In this document: positions 20,217 through 28,384 of the stretch, in pieces | Layout: the number at the start of each line of letters is the position of its first letter | How positions within the stretch are numbered: position 1 is the first letter of the stretch | Assembly (NCBI GenBank): GCA_000818945.1 | Contig: KN805397.1 | Location: 352,699 to 416,698 of the forward strand | DNA: 64,000 bases | Reading direction: 5' to 3' | Origin: Schizochytrium sp. CCTCC M209059 | Lineage: Eukaryota > Sar > Bigyra > Thraustochytrida > Thraustochytriidae | Position numbers and translations under genes: made by a program | Notes under the pieces: generated by a model | Databases searched by the model: none | What the model was told of the DNA's origin: nothing | Seen by the model: the letters and a program-made list of their open reading frames with translations, nothing else

Positions 20217-23200
20217 ATGCCGCAACATCAGCAGCGCAGACGAAACGCGAGGGAGAATGCCTCTCCTGCTGTTCCAGGATATATGAGGTCGACATTGAAC
20301 TCGTCAGCGCGAGTGCGCGCGACCTTCGAGCACTTCAACATCCAGGGCCAAGCTTCTGGTGAAGCGGCCAGGCCGGCGAGAAGGGTTCGCCCGAACAGAC
20401 GCTCTCGTCGCTACAGAAGAAAGGCCGTCATTGTCGAGGACGACAACATCGAGGTACAAGACGAGGCAAAGGAAGCGGAAGAGGTAGCGAACCCTCCTCT
20501 GCCGATGGTGGCCCCCCAACACGGAGAGGGGGAAGTCAAGGAGGGCGACGAGGCGATGAGCAGTGGCCAGGCCGCAAACGAGGACGTCATTGAAGCGGCG
20601 AAGGAGCACGTGGAAGAAGTGGCGGATCTTCTTGTCCGAACGCCCACACCTAATGCTGGCGAGCATGAAGAGAAGCAGCCGGTCGTTGTCGAGGACGACA
20701 ACATCGAGGTACAAGACGAGGCAAAGGAAGCGGAAGAGGTAGCTAATCCTCCTCTGCCAATGGCGGCCCCTCAACACGGAGAAGAGGAAGTTGAGGAGGA
20801 TGACGAGGCGATGAGCGATGGCCAGGCCGCAAACGAGGACTTCATTGAAGCGGCGAAGGAGCACGTGGAAGAAGTGGCGGATCTTCTTGTCCGAACGCCC
20901 ACACCTAATGCTGGCGAGCATGAAGAGAAGCAGCCCGTCGTTGTCGAGGACGACAACATTGAGGTACAAGACGAGGCAGAAAAGGAGCAAGCGGAAGAGG
21001 TAGCGAACTCTCCCCTGCCAATGGTGGCCCCTCAACTCGAAGAAGGGGAAGTCAAGGAGGGCGACGAGGCGATGAGCGATGGCCAGGCCGCAAACGAGGA
21101 CGTCATTGAAGCGGCGAAGGAGCACGTAGAAGAAGTGGCGGATCTTCTTGTCCGAATGTCCACACCTAATACTGGCGAGCATGAAGAGAAGCAGCCTGTC
21201 ATTGTCGAGGACGACAACATTGAGGTACAAGACGAAATTTCAGCAATTGACGAGACCACTGCTGACGAGAGCGAGGTCTACAAGGTCGCGGTCTCCGAGG
21301 AACCCAACCTCAGTACTTCTTCTACGGGCGCAGCGGAGTCTTTCAGCGATTCATCTCATACTCGACTCGTGTCCGCAAACTCTTCGGGCCGCAAAGAGAA
21401 TTTCGCAGACGCGCAGAATGCGTCAACGCCGCGCCGCGGTTCCAGCCTGTCAAGATTCGAGGTGGAGTCGATGAGCGCTCCGACGCCCCGAACTACTGGC
21501 ATCTCTCAACCTCTGGCTCTGCAAGATAGCGGATCAACTTCAAAGTTACCCCTGGATTGCAGCGCAAAAGCTCAAGATTCTGCCGTGGTGCCGCTCCAAG
21601 ATATCGAAACGTTTTCCAATGGCTTGACACCTGGGCAGATCATCTACATTCCCATCATGCAAACTCCAAAGCAGCAAGATGCCGTTCCTTTGGATACGAC
21701 GCAAGCCAAGCAGCTTACCAGGAGGATGCATACGTATTGCCATGGCGAAAAGCCTAAAGCAGGACGCGCTTACTGCTTTGAATCATCGTATGGCCTGCTC
21801 TCAAAACGGCCGATCTCCCCTAGGGCGCCAGTAATGCATCGCATTGGTAATGAAGAGTCGTTGCCGAGCGAACCAATGAATATGGATGAGCAGGCGAGCC
21901 ACTCACCTTGTGCGAGCGCTCGAACGCCTCCGACACCTTCGGGCTCCTCCTACGGGTACCATCGGAGCGTGGAGGTAGACGAACTTTACCTCAATAACGC
22001 GCACAAAAATCAACAAACAAGTCGCTCCTTCTTTGCAGGAGGCAGGACACCTCAAATCCCATGTGGAGCACCCCCAGGTACACCCCCGTTGCCGCGCAGG
22101 GCACCTCCTACGCCCCCAAGGACACCTCCTCGCACGCCACCAGGATTTGGAGCCGCAAATCGCGGATATCAAAACGAGCCATGCAGAGTCCCTCCACCAC
22201 CTGGTTTTGAAGCTGCATCTCGTGGTTACGACGAGACGCCATGCAGAACACCTCCTACGCCATTTGACTTTGAAGCTGCATCTCGTGGTTACGATGAGAC
22301 GCCATGCAGAACACCTCCTACGCCATTTGACTTTGAAGCTCCATCTCGTGTGTGCGAGGAGGCGTCATGCCGAACGCCTTCTACGCCATCTGATTTTACG
22401 GATCAGCTTCCTGCGGGAGAGGACGTTGACGAGCTGCACATGTCTAAAGAGGACCTTGACGAGCTGTGCTTTTCCCAGGAGGATCTTGACAAGCTGGGCA
22501 TCTCGGAAGAGGATCTCGATGATCTTTGTTTCCCACAAGACGACATGGAGAACCTGCACATTCCCAAAGACAACCTCGGCGAGATGTGCTTTTCTCAGGA
22601 GGATCTTGATGAGCTGGGCATCTCGGAAGAGGACCTCGATGATCTTTGTTTCCCGCGAGAAGACATGAATGACCTGGACATGCCCAAAGACAACCTCGGC
22701 GGGATGTGCTTTTCTCAGAAGAATCTTGATATGCTGGGCATCTCGGAAGAGGATCTCGATGATCTTTGTTTCCAGCAAGAAGACCTGGGCGATCTGTCCG
22801 TCTCGCAAGACGACCTTGACGACCTGCACGCGGTTGCTGAAAGCACAGCGAAAGAAGGTCCGGTCGAATCGAGGCTGAAGCTTTCCGACCTGGCAACATC
22901 GGGCTCAAGCGACGTCACAAGCATTTGCACGAGCGAAGCGACGGCGTACAGCATCGACTTACAAGCTGCGCACGCCATCTTGGACCTCTTTCCCTATGAG
23001 GAGGAGGAGGAGGAGGAGGAGATCGATTTGGGAATGTCGGAGGCCCAATCCAATGTTGATTTCCAACGAGATAGCGTACGCATTTTAGCGGGAAGTGGTG
23101 CCAGTGCCAAAGGTGCTCCATCGAGAGTGTTGTCTCCTGCATCTTCGTTGAGGCAAGCACGGGCCCTCGGAGACTTTGAGTATGAACCGCCGCAGCCAAT

Positions 23201-23777
23201 GCCATTCACCGCGCACCAACGGTCCGAGCGCACCGTTCCAATCCCTGAGCAAAGGAGCGCGAGTGAAAGGCTCTTCAGCAAAGCAACGCTCGGGATGCGG
23301 CTGAGTCCGCATCAGCCGCAAGCTTCAAAGACGGACCGGGCAGAAGAAGATCATCGTTCTTTCCTGACACCCATGCGGCCTATACATTCTTCCCCCAAAG
23401 TTTCGCCTTTGTTGTCTTGTGAGGACAATTCGCCCATGCCGCAGCCCTCGTGCTTGAGAGCTCAGACGATGGAGGAACCCCGCAGCGCTGCCCGTGTAAC
23501 AGCAGACGAGGCGAAACTGACCGCGATTGAGCCAGAAGAATGCGAGTGGATCCAGCTCAGCGTGCCTAACCTGCCCATAAAGGCCATTCGTTCGGTGTCA
23601 CGGGCAGAGAGGTCCCCTCTCCCCCTTGACGAGCTGCTCGAAGAGATCAACGAATCATTCCGCAAGATGGATCTTCGCGACGCAGCCAAACGAGATGCGC
23701 GCGAAGAGGGGCGGAGCGAACCTTTATTTTTCGCATCGAGAGACCGCTCGAACCAAGATCATAAGGTCAAAACCTAG
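20217..23777 (+). CDS. Large repeat-containing acidic protein of unknown function
   Basis: Encodes 1186 residues with no domain I recognise. Order: a basic N-terminus (1-70, ending RRSRRYRRKA); three tandem repeats of 85-87 residues beginning V(I/V)VEDDNIEVQDE and ending GEHEEKQP, plus a 13-residue start of a fourth (71-340); a Ser/Thr-rich linker; a Pro-rich section with RTPPTP and about 24-residue repeats containing FEAASRGYDETPCRTPPTP (about 22199-22390); then a leucine/acid section with a 40-residue (120-bp) period built from SQEDLDELGISEEDLDDL-type units (about 22425-22830). The C-terminus (PLDELLEEINESFRKMDLRD) looks helical. No signal peptide or membrane segment is seen. It is predicted to be largely disordered, possibly nuclear or a scaffold; that is a guess. 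The start is the first ATG of the frame. Confidence 0.7.
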   Translation: MPQHQQRRRNARENASPAVPGYMRSTLNSSARVRATFEHFNIQGQASGEAARPARRVRPNRRSRRYRRKAVIVEDDNIEVQDEAKEAEEVANPPLPMVAPQHGEGEVKEGDEAMSSGQAANEDVIEAAKEHVEEVADLLVRTPTPNAGEHEEKQPVVVEDDNIEVQDEAKEAEEVANPPLPMAAPQHGEEEVEEDDEAMSDGQAANEDFIEAAKEHVEEVADLLVRTPTPNAGEHEEKQPVVVEDDNIEVQDEAEKEQAEEVANSPLPMVAPQLEEGEVKEGDEAMSDGQAANEDVIEAAKEHVEEVADLLVRMSTPNTGEHEEKQPVIVEDDNIEVQDEISAIDETTADESEVYKVAVSEEPNLSTSSTGAAESFSDSSHTRLVSANSSGRKENFADAQNASTPRRGSSLSRFEVESMSAPTPRTTGISQPLALQDSGSTSKLPLDCSAKAQDSAVVPLQDIETFSNGLTPGQIIYIPIMQTPKQQDAVPLDTTQAKQLTRRMHTYCHGEKPKAGRAYCFESSYGLLSKRPISPRAPVMHRIGNEESLPSEPMNMDEQASHSPCASARTPPTPSGSSYGYHRSVEVDELYLNNAHKNQQTSRSFFAGGRTPQIPCGAPPGTPPLPRRAPPTPPRTPPRTPPGFGAANRGYQNEPCRVPPPPGFEAASRGYDETPCRTPPTPFDFEAASRGYDETPCRTPPTPFDFEAPSRVCEEASCRTPSTPSDFTDQLPAGEDVDELHMSKEDLDELCFSQEDLDKLGISEEDLDDLCFPQDDMENLHIPKDNLGEMCFSQEDLDELGISEEDLDDLCFPREDMNDLDMPKDNLGGMCFSQKNLDMLGISEEDLDDLCFQQEDLGDLSVSQDDLDDLHAVAESTAKEGPVESRLKLSDLATSGSSDVTSICTSEATAYSIDLQAAHAILDLFPYEEEEEEEEIDLGMSEAQSNVDFQRDSVRILAGSGASAKGAPSRVLSPASSLRQARALGDFEYEPPQPMPFTAHQRSERTVPIPEQRSASERLFSKATLGMRLSPHQPQASKTDRAEEDHRSFLTPMRPIHSSPKVSPLLSCEDNSPMPQPSCLRAQTMEEPRSAARVTADEAKLTAIEPEECEWIQLSVPNLPIKAIRSVSRAERSPLPLDELLEEINESFRKMDLRDAAKRDAREEGRSEPLFFASRDRSNQDHKVKT
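20427..21236 (+). repeat. 255-bp coding tandem repeat (85-87 residues)
   Basis: Three full copies and a short fourth, all in frame inside the 1186-residue protein. Copies differ by scattered substitutions, and copy 3 has two extra codons (EKEQAEE for KEAEE). Confidence 0.9.
22425..22830 (+). repeat. 120-bp coding tandem repeat (40 residues)
   Basis: The anchor TGTGCTTTT recurs at 22465, 22585 and 22705, exactly 120 bp apart. Each unit encodes four related 10-residue steps of the form x-x-EDLDxLxx, giving a regular Leu/Asp pattern. Confidence 0.9.
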
Positions 23778-23968
23778 CCTCTTTCGAGATTGAGTAGTCT
23801 AAAAGATTAACAGCAATCTTGAACTTTTTCCTTCGACTTTGGACTGTCATGTGTCCTCCTGTTCACCCTCTTGGTCATCTTTTTTGTGGAGCTCGGGGCA
23901 GAAGCCATATTAATCTCTAAAAATAATAGAAATGTAAGCCGTAAATAGCAAAAGTTTACCAAAAAGAG
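23778..23968 (-). other. Downstream flank of the TnpB relic, possible right end and omega-RNA region
   Basis: About 190 bp of AT-rich DNA between the stop of the 1186-residue gene and the stop of the TnpB relic, the two being convergent. In intact IS607 elements the guide RNA overlaps the 3' end of tnpB and runs to the right end, so it should lie here. A small stem (GTAAA, 9-nt loop, TTTAC at about 23941-23959) is visible. I cannot place the element's exact end. Confidence 0.3.
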
Positions 23969-25234
23969 TCACTTTATGGACGAGATAGACTTGATGTAGA
24001 TGTTTCGAGCCCCATTGACGTCTCTATCAATAGAGTGACCACAACGACTACAACCAAAGTGTTTGTTTCCACCAAGATTGTGCTTTATACATCCACATTT
24101 TGTGCATGTCTTTGAAGTGTACTCTTCAGGAACGACCAGCGTGTTTCTTACATGTCCGTGGTCTTGAATGAGTTTGTCACGAAAGCGACAATAAGAAAGC
24201 ATTCGTAGCACGCGCTTCGTAGCTGCATGAAGCTTGCGAGATTAAAGAATATTTGAGACGCCGAGTTTGCCTACTCTGATTTCTTGAAAGTTGTCTAGAA
24301 GAAAGCGAATGATCTTGTCGTGCGTGTCTTTGATTTTGGCCTTGATTTTGGCCCAAAGCGTGTGCTCTTTGCGTTTGTAGGTCTTCTTTCTGAGAGTGCG
24401 ACTTCTTGTCGCAGGATCCTGATCACGTGACTCTCTGATTTGGTCTATACGCTTTGCCAAGTCGAGCAAAGAGTAGGACTTGAGAATTCTACGTTTCTCA
24501 GAACCAGTTCTTCGTGGCGCGACATTTAACGTAGCGCAGAGTTTTGCATCGTTCGAGTACAGTGTTTGAAAGTCTCGAGCACAGGGACCGAGTGTCGCGT
24601 CTTTGTATGGAGCAGGTACTTGCTTTTCTCGCTTTTTCTGGTATGGAATGATCATGTACCATCGACCAGGTTCTTCGTAAACGTTTTTACAATCTTTCTT
24701 GATCTCCGGGAGCTTTCGATTTCTCTTTTTAGATCCCTGGCGCTTGTATCGTGATGGATCAAGTGGCATAGGTTCATGTCCGGGTACCAAAAACTTGGTG
24801 CAAGGGAGCATGTAGAAAAAGTCGGCATCATGTGTCTTCTTCTTTGAGAATATGGAATCACGCTGGACGGGAATAACACCAAAACCACGCTTATTGCGCC
24901 TTGACTGAAAGCGCACTTCGAACTTCTTGATATTTCCAGATATTTTGTTGGAGAATGCGAATTTGTACGTTGCACCTAGACGACGCAAGGTTTCACCACG
25001 CATGTGGTATGGAATACTTTCCAACTCATCATCGAACTTTCACTCCTTTCCGACTTCACGATCCAACACTTTACGAGTCGGACCGAAAAAGTATTTCTTC
25101 ATCTCCGCAAAATGAGTGCCGACTTTCTCTTTCTTGATATGCTCAAGCGCAAGATTCCACAACGCACGTAGTGCGTGATGAATCTTGGCAAAGATCTTTC
25201 TTTGACGAAGTGTTGGTCGTAGTTTAACTTTCAT
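23969..25234 (-). pseudogene. tnpB: TnpB/Fanzor-type RNA-guided nuclease, two in-frame stops
   Basis: About 420 codons in a single frame. The N-terminus is MKVKLRPTLRQRKIF, followed by LWNLALEHIKK, the TnpB helix-turn-helix pattern, then IPYHMRGETLRRLGATYKFA. A TGA stop (25040-25042) and a TAA stop (24242-24244) interrupt the frame without shifting it. In RuvC-I the expected L-D-P-G reads L-G-P-C (codon GGT at 24587-24589), so the first catalytic Asp is lost. The second acidic position appears to be Lys (GKLGV, 24266-24268), though that alignment is less sure. The C-terminal zinc finger (CTKCG and CSRCG) and the last Asp motif DRDVNGARN are intact. The stops and lost residue make it catalytically dead as written. 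Confidence 0.85.
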
Positions 25235-25832
25235 CGATCTTAGGTCGCTTTCTTCCGCTTCTTCTGCTCCGCTGGCCATGGAGGCGACACCCGAAGACAG
25301 TAATGATCGAGACGAGGTCTTTGACAAGCTCGTCGTTCGGTCCTCCATCGTCTTCTTGTCCATTTGGATGAACAACTCGAATTGATCCACCTTTGGAAGT
25401 GACAATCCACTCAAGTAAGTCGAATGCGAATCTACAAAGACGGTCTCTGTAGGTAACCACATCTTCTTCGAGTTCTCCGCGCATTGCGAGTTCCAAAATG
25501 GAACCAAGACCGCGCCTTTTGAAGTTGATGCCCGATCCGATGTCTTGGATGACTTGGTGAGTGGGGAAGTTTTCTTCGAACCAAGCGACTTGTCTGTTGA
25601 GATCGTCTTTCTGCGCTTTGCTACTGACTCTTGCGTAACATAATCGACGTCACTCGACTTCCGTTTGCCTAGTTGAGATATCAAAGTCTTCGATACAGAC
25701 TCGTCTGTGTCCGCCTTTTGTTCGATAGCTTCTGACTCTATTGTCATTAACATAGTTTCGTGTTGTATCTCTGTGCAGTCCGAGCTGCTCAGAGGCGACT
25801 CCAACGGAGACGTAGTGTCGCTCATCTGACAT
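25224..25832 (-). pseudogene. tnpA: IS607-family TnpA serine recombinase, one in-frame stop
   Basis: About 202 codons in one frame. The N-terminus (MSDERHYVSVGVASEQLGLH, then SYRTKGGHRR) is the MerR-like DNA-binding domain of IS607 recombinases. A TGA at 25650-25652 interrupts the frame, and the same frame then continues with CYARVSSKAQKDDLNRQVAW, in which the Ser after R-V is the expected catalytic nucleophile, followed by IGSGINFKRRGL, a motif with YRDRLCRFAFDLLEWI, and SIITVFGCRLHGQR. Length and domain order equal intact family members, so the single stop is the only visible lesion. The stop codon region overlaps the tnpB start by 11 bp (ATGAAAGTTAA). Confidence 0.85.
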
Positions 25833-25852
25833 TGAGCGACACCTCGTCTCCG
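25805..25852. promoter_or_regulatory. 20-bp inverted repeat around the tnpA start codon
   Basis: The arms at 25805-25824 and 25833-25852 match at 18 of 20 positions; the inner 10 bp (GTGTCGCTCA and TGAGCGACAC) are perfect. The 8-bp loop (25825-25832) contains the tnpA start codon. It could be the recombinase binding site or left end, an operator, or a hairpin in the tnpA message. Confidence 0.6.
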
Positions 25853-25853
25853 A

Positions 25854-26692
25854 GTTTCGGTTTTGCTGGAAACGATTTGGTTTTGCTTTCAGACTCGGGC
25901 TGGGTGGGCAGCAATGGTCATAAGGACCCGAGTTGGGATAAACTAACGACGGTCATTATGAAACTGACAGGTGCAGTTCATATTCGTATAATTTATTAAC
26001 AGAAGTCTTCATTTGCAGCTGTGCAAGCGAAGCGTGCGTGCAGGGCAAGGCAACCCAAGGCAAGGCAACCCAAGGAAACCCAAGGCAACCCAAGGCAAAG
26101 CAAGGCAACCCAAGGAAACCCAAGGCAACCCAAGGCAAAGCAAGGCAACCCAAGGCAACCCAAGGAAACCCAAGGAAACCCAAGGCAAAGCAAGGAAACC
26201 CAAACCGTCGATCCAGCGCAGCACACCACAGCATAGCACACTACACCACACAACAGCACATTCTCCACCTCGCCTTCAACCAGGACCCCCCCTTCCCTTC
26301 CCTCGCCCAAAGCTCGTCGGCCCACCCGCGCCCTTCTCCAGCAGCTAAAGCCTGGCCGCGTTGGGGTTCTGCCCTGCCCGCCCTCGTGTCGCGTTGCAGC
26401 CAAGAGCGGCGAGACCCTTTGCCTTCTTTCCTTCCTTCCTTCCTTCCTTCCTTCCTTCCTTCCTCCCTTCCTGCGTCCATGCAAGCAGTGCGGCTCGGTG
26501 CGGCCTGCCTGTGCCGGCCTCCTCGCGAGCCCGCCCGCGCAGACAGACAGACAGACAGGCAGGCAGGCAGACAGGCAGACAGGCAGGCAGACAGACAGCC
26601 GCGCGGAGAGACGCGCGGAGAGACGCGCAGACAGGCAGACAGGCAGGCAGACAGAGAGAGAGAGACAGACAGGGGCGCGCGGCGCGGCCGCC
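25854..26692. other. UBA5 5' flank with 10-bp and tetranucleotide repeats
   Basis: Contains a 10-bp array (AAGGCAACCC and variants AAGGAAACCC and AAGGCAAAGC) at about 26041-26206, a TTCC run at about 26427-26462, and CAGA/CAGG tracts at about 26541-26665 ending just before the UBA5 start. No separate gene is seen. Confidence 0.65.
26041..26206. repeat. 10-bp tandem repeat array (AAGGCAACCC family)
   Basis: About 16 head-to-tail decamers. Three variants (GCAACCC, GAAACCC and GCAAAGC endings) recur in a partly regular order, suggesting a higher-order unit of about 50 bp. Confidence 0.9.
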
Positions 26693-28384
26693 ATGGAGGC
26701 CGGCGGCGCAGACGCGCGCGCGCAGCTGGAGGCGCTGCTGCGGACCGTGCAGGAGCTCAAGGCCAAGCTGGCGCAGCTCGGCGAGGGCGAGGCGCGCGTG
26801 GTCGCGGGCGCGGCCGGCGCGGCGGGCGCGGCGGAGAACGGTGACGGCCAGGCGGCGGCCAGGCGGCGGCAGGACCGCGCGGCGGCGTCCAGCGGCCATG
26901 GCGGGGCGGAGGAGGCTGCTGCGGCGGCGACCGTCGCCGGCGAGACGCCGAGGCCGCGCCTCGAGGAAGGCGCCGCCCCCAGCGCAGAGGTGCGGCCAGA
27001 GAACCCGTATAGCAGGCTGATGGCGCTGCAGACCATGGGCGTCGTACCAGAATTCGAGAGGATTCGGGACTTTAGCGTCATGGTCGTCGGTCTTGGCGGC
27101 GTGGGCGCCGTGGCTGCCGAAATGCTCGCGCGGTGCGGCGTCGGCAAGCTCCTGCTCTTTGACTACGACGGTGTCGAGCTGGCCAACATGAACCGCATGT
27201 TCTTCCGGCCCGAGCACGTCGGCAAATCCAAGGTCGAAGCCGCCAAGGAAGTGTTGGAGACAATCAACCCGGACGTCGAGTACGAGCATTACGCCTATGA
27301 TGTGACGCTCATGACCAACTGGGAACATTTTCTAGACCGCATGCAACGTGGTGGCATCGGAGAGGCGTCCCCCGTGACCCTGGTCCTCTCGTGTGTGGAC
27401 AACTACGCTGCGCGCATGGCGGTAAATCAGGCCTGCACGGAACTGAACCTGCCTTGGATGGAGTCCGGTGTCTCGGAGTCTGCAATGTCGGGTCACATCC
27501 AATTTATGTTGCCAGGACGCACGGCATGCTTTGCATGTGTGCCGCCGCTCGTGGTGGCAGAGGGCAGGGACGAAGGTGAGCTCAAGCGCGAGGGCGTCTG
27601 CGCGGCGTCGCTGCCGACGACAATGGGAATTGTCTCGAGCCTCTTGGTGCAAAACGCGCTCAAGTTTATGCTCGGCTTCGGGCAGATTTCCTACCTCCTT
27701 TCTTATGATGCCATGGGCAACTTTTTCCCTAGCGGAATTGTACGACCCAACCCCGAGTGCAATCTCCCTTCTTGCTTGGAACGGCAGCATGAATATTATG
27801 GCCAGTGGCAGCCCGAGGAATGGGTTGCAGCTCATGCGCAGGACGCAGAGCCAGTAATTCACGAAGACAACGCGTGGGGCATTGAAGTCAGCCACGACGA
27901 CAGCGGCTTTGAGGAGACTGCTGCTACCTATGATGAATCTCAAATGGGGTACCAAGGTGGCGCTAGCAGCACAAGTTTTATCGACCCGAACACGCATGTC
28001 TATGCTGAGGTTGATGCTAGCCAAGACCTCTCGTATTACGAAAATCAATTAGAGACTTCGCAACAGGCGTCTGGCCAGCATAATTACGACGACCACCAGG
28101 AGAGCTCGCATGATTATCGTGACGACAATCACGGTCAGCAGCATTATGACGGAGCCGATGATGATGATGCTGATGATGATGTTGATGAAGAAGAAGATGG
28201 TGCCTCATCTGGTGTAGCAAGCAGCACAGACGTGCCGACTCATGCACGTGTCGGGGTTGATGAGATCGTCTCTGGCGATGAAGAGGAAGACGACTATGTT
28301 GCTGATGAACACCATGACCCTGCTCGTAATGGTCTCGGCGGGCCTGATGTTTATGCACATGGCGATGACGCCTCACTCCTGTAA
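26693..28384 (+). CDS. UBA5: UBA5, UFM1-activating E1 enzyme
   Basis: Encodes 563 residues. Adenylates UFM1 and passes it to UFC1 in the UFMylation pathway. After an Ala/Gly-rich N-terminus (1-100) comes the E1 fold with nucleotide loop VVGLGGVG (131-138). The zinc site is CFAC (C279, C282) with ECNLPSC (C356, C361). The catalytic Cys is C303 in EGVCAASLPTTMG; these spacings equal those of human UBA5. The UFM1-interacting/LIR motif is present as HEDNAWGIEVS (390-400). The C-terminal 160 residues are Asp/Glu/His-rich with poly-Asp. The ATG at 26693 lies in a good Kozak-like context (GCCGCCATGG). The frame is open further upstream through CAGA repeats, which I take as 5' UTR. Confidence 0.93.
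   Translation: MEAGGADARAQLEALLRTVQELKAKLAQLGEGEARVVAGAAGAAGAAENGDGQAAARRRQDRAAASSGHGGAEEAAAAATVAGETPRPRLEEGAAPSAEVRPENPYSRLMALQTMGVVPEFERIRDFSVMVVGLGGVGAVAAEMLARCGVGKLLLFDYDGVELANMNRMFFRPEHVGKSKVEAAKEVLETINPDVEYEHYAYDVTLMTNWEHFLDRMQRGGIGEASPVTLVLSCVDNYAARMAVNQACTELNLPWMESGVSESAMSGHIQFMLPGRTACFACVPPLVVAEGRDEGELKREGVCAASLPTTMGIVSSLLVQNALKFMLGFGQISYLLSYDAMGNFFPSGIVRPNPECNLPSCLERQHEYYGQWQPEEWVAAHAQDAEPVIHEDNAWGIEVSHDDSGFEETAATYDESQMGYQGGASSTSFIDPNTHVYAEVDASQDLSYYENQLETSQQASGQHNYDDHQESSHDYRDDNHGQQHYDGADDDDADDDVDEEEDGASSGVASSTDVPTHARVGVDEIVSGDEEEDDYVADEHHDPARNGLGGPDVYAHGDDASLL

Larger units (their letters stand above)
23969..25853 (-). mobile_element. IS607-type transposon with TnpB/Fanzor nuclease, degenerate
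   Basis: A tnpA (MerR-like helix-turn-helix plus serine recombinase) is followed by an overlapping tnpB (RNA-guided nuclease family, called Fanzor in eukaryotes) in the order and overlap typical of IS607 elements. Both genes are broken only by in-frame stop codons. The element is less GC-rich than the host DNA and lies between a host gene end (23777) and the UBA5 5' flank. Such elements are known from giant viruses and several protists; whether this copy came from a virus or a bacterium cannot be told from this window. The bounds given are those of the two genes plus the start-proximal inverted repeat. Confidence 0.85.

Noticed and set aside
23969..25853. Bacterial contamination as the source of the IS607 genes
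   Set aside because: The relic is flanked on both sides by eukaryotic-style genes with no gap in between, so it is more likely a genuine insertion; long reads across 23.7-26.0 kb would settle this.
25996..27147. 383-codon minus-strand frame over the UBA5 5' flank
   Set aside because: Encodes only translations of the 10-bp and CAGG repeats plus the antisense of UBA5.
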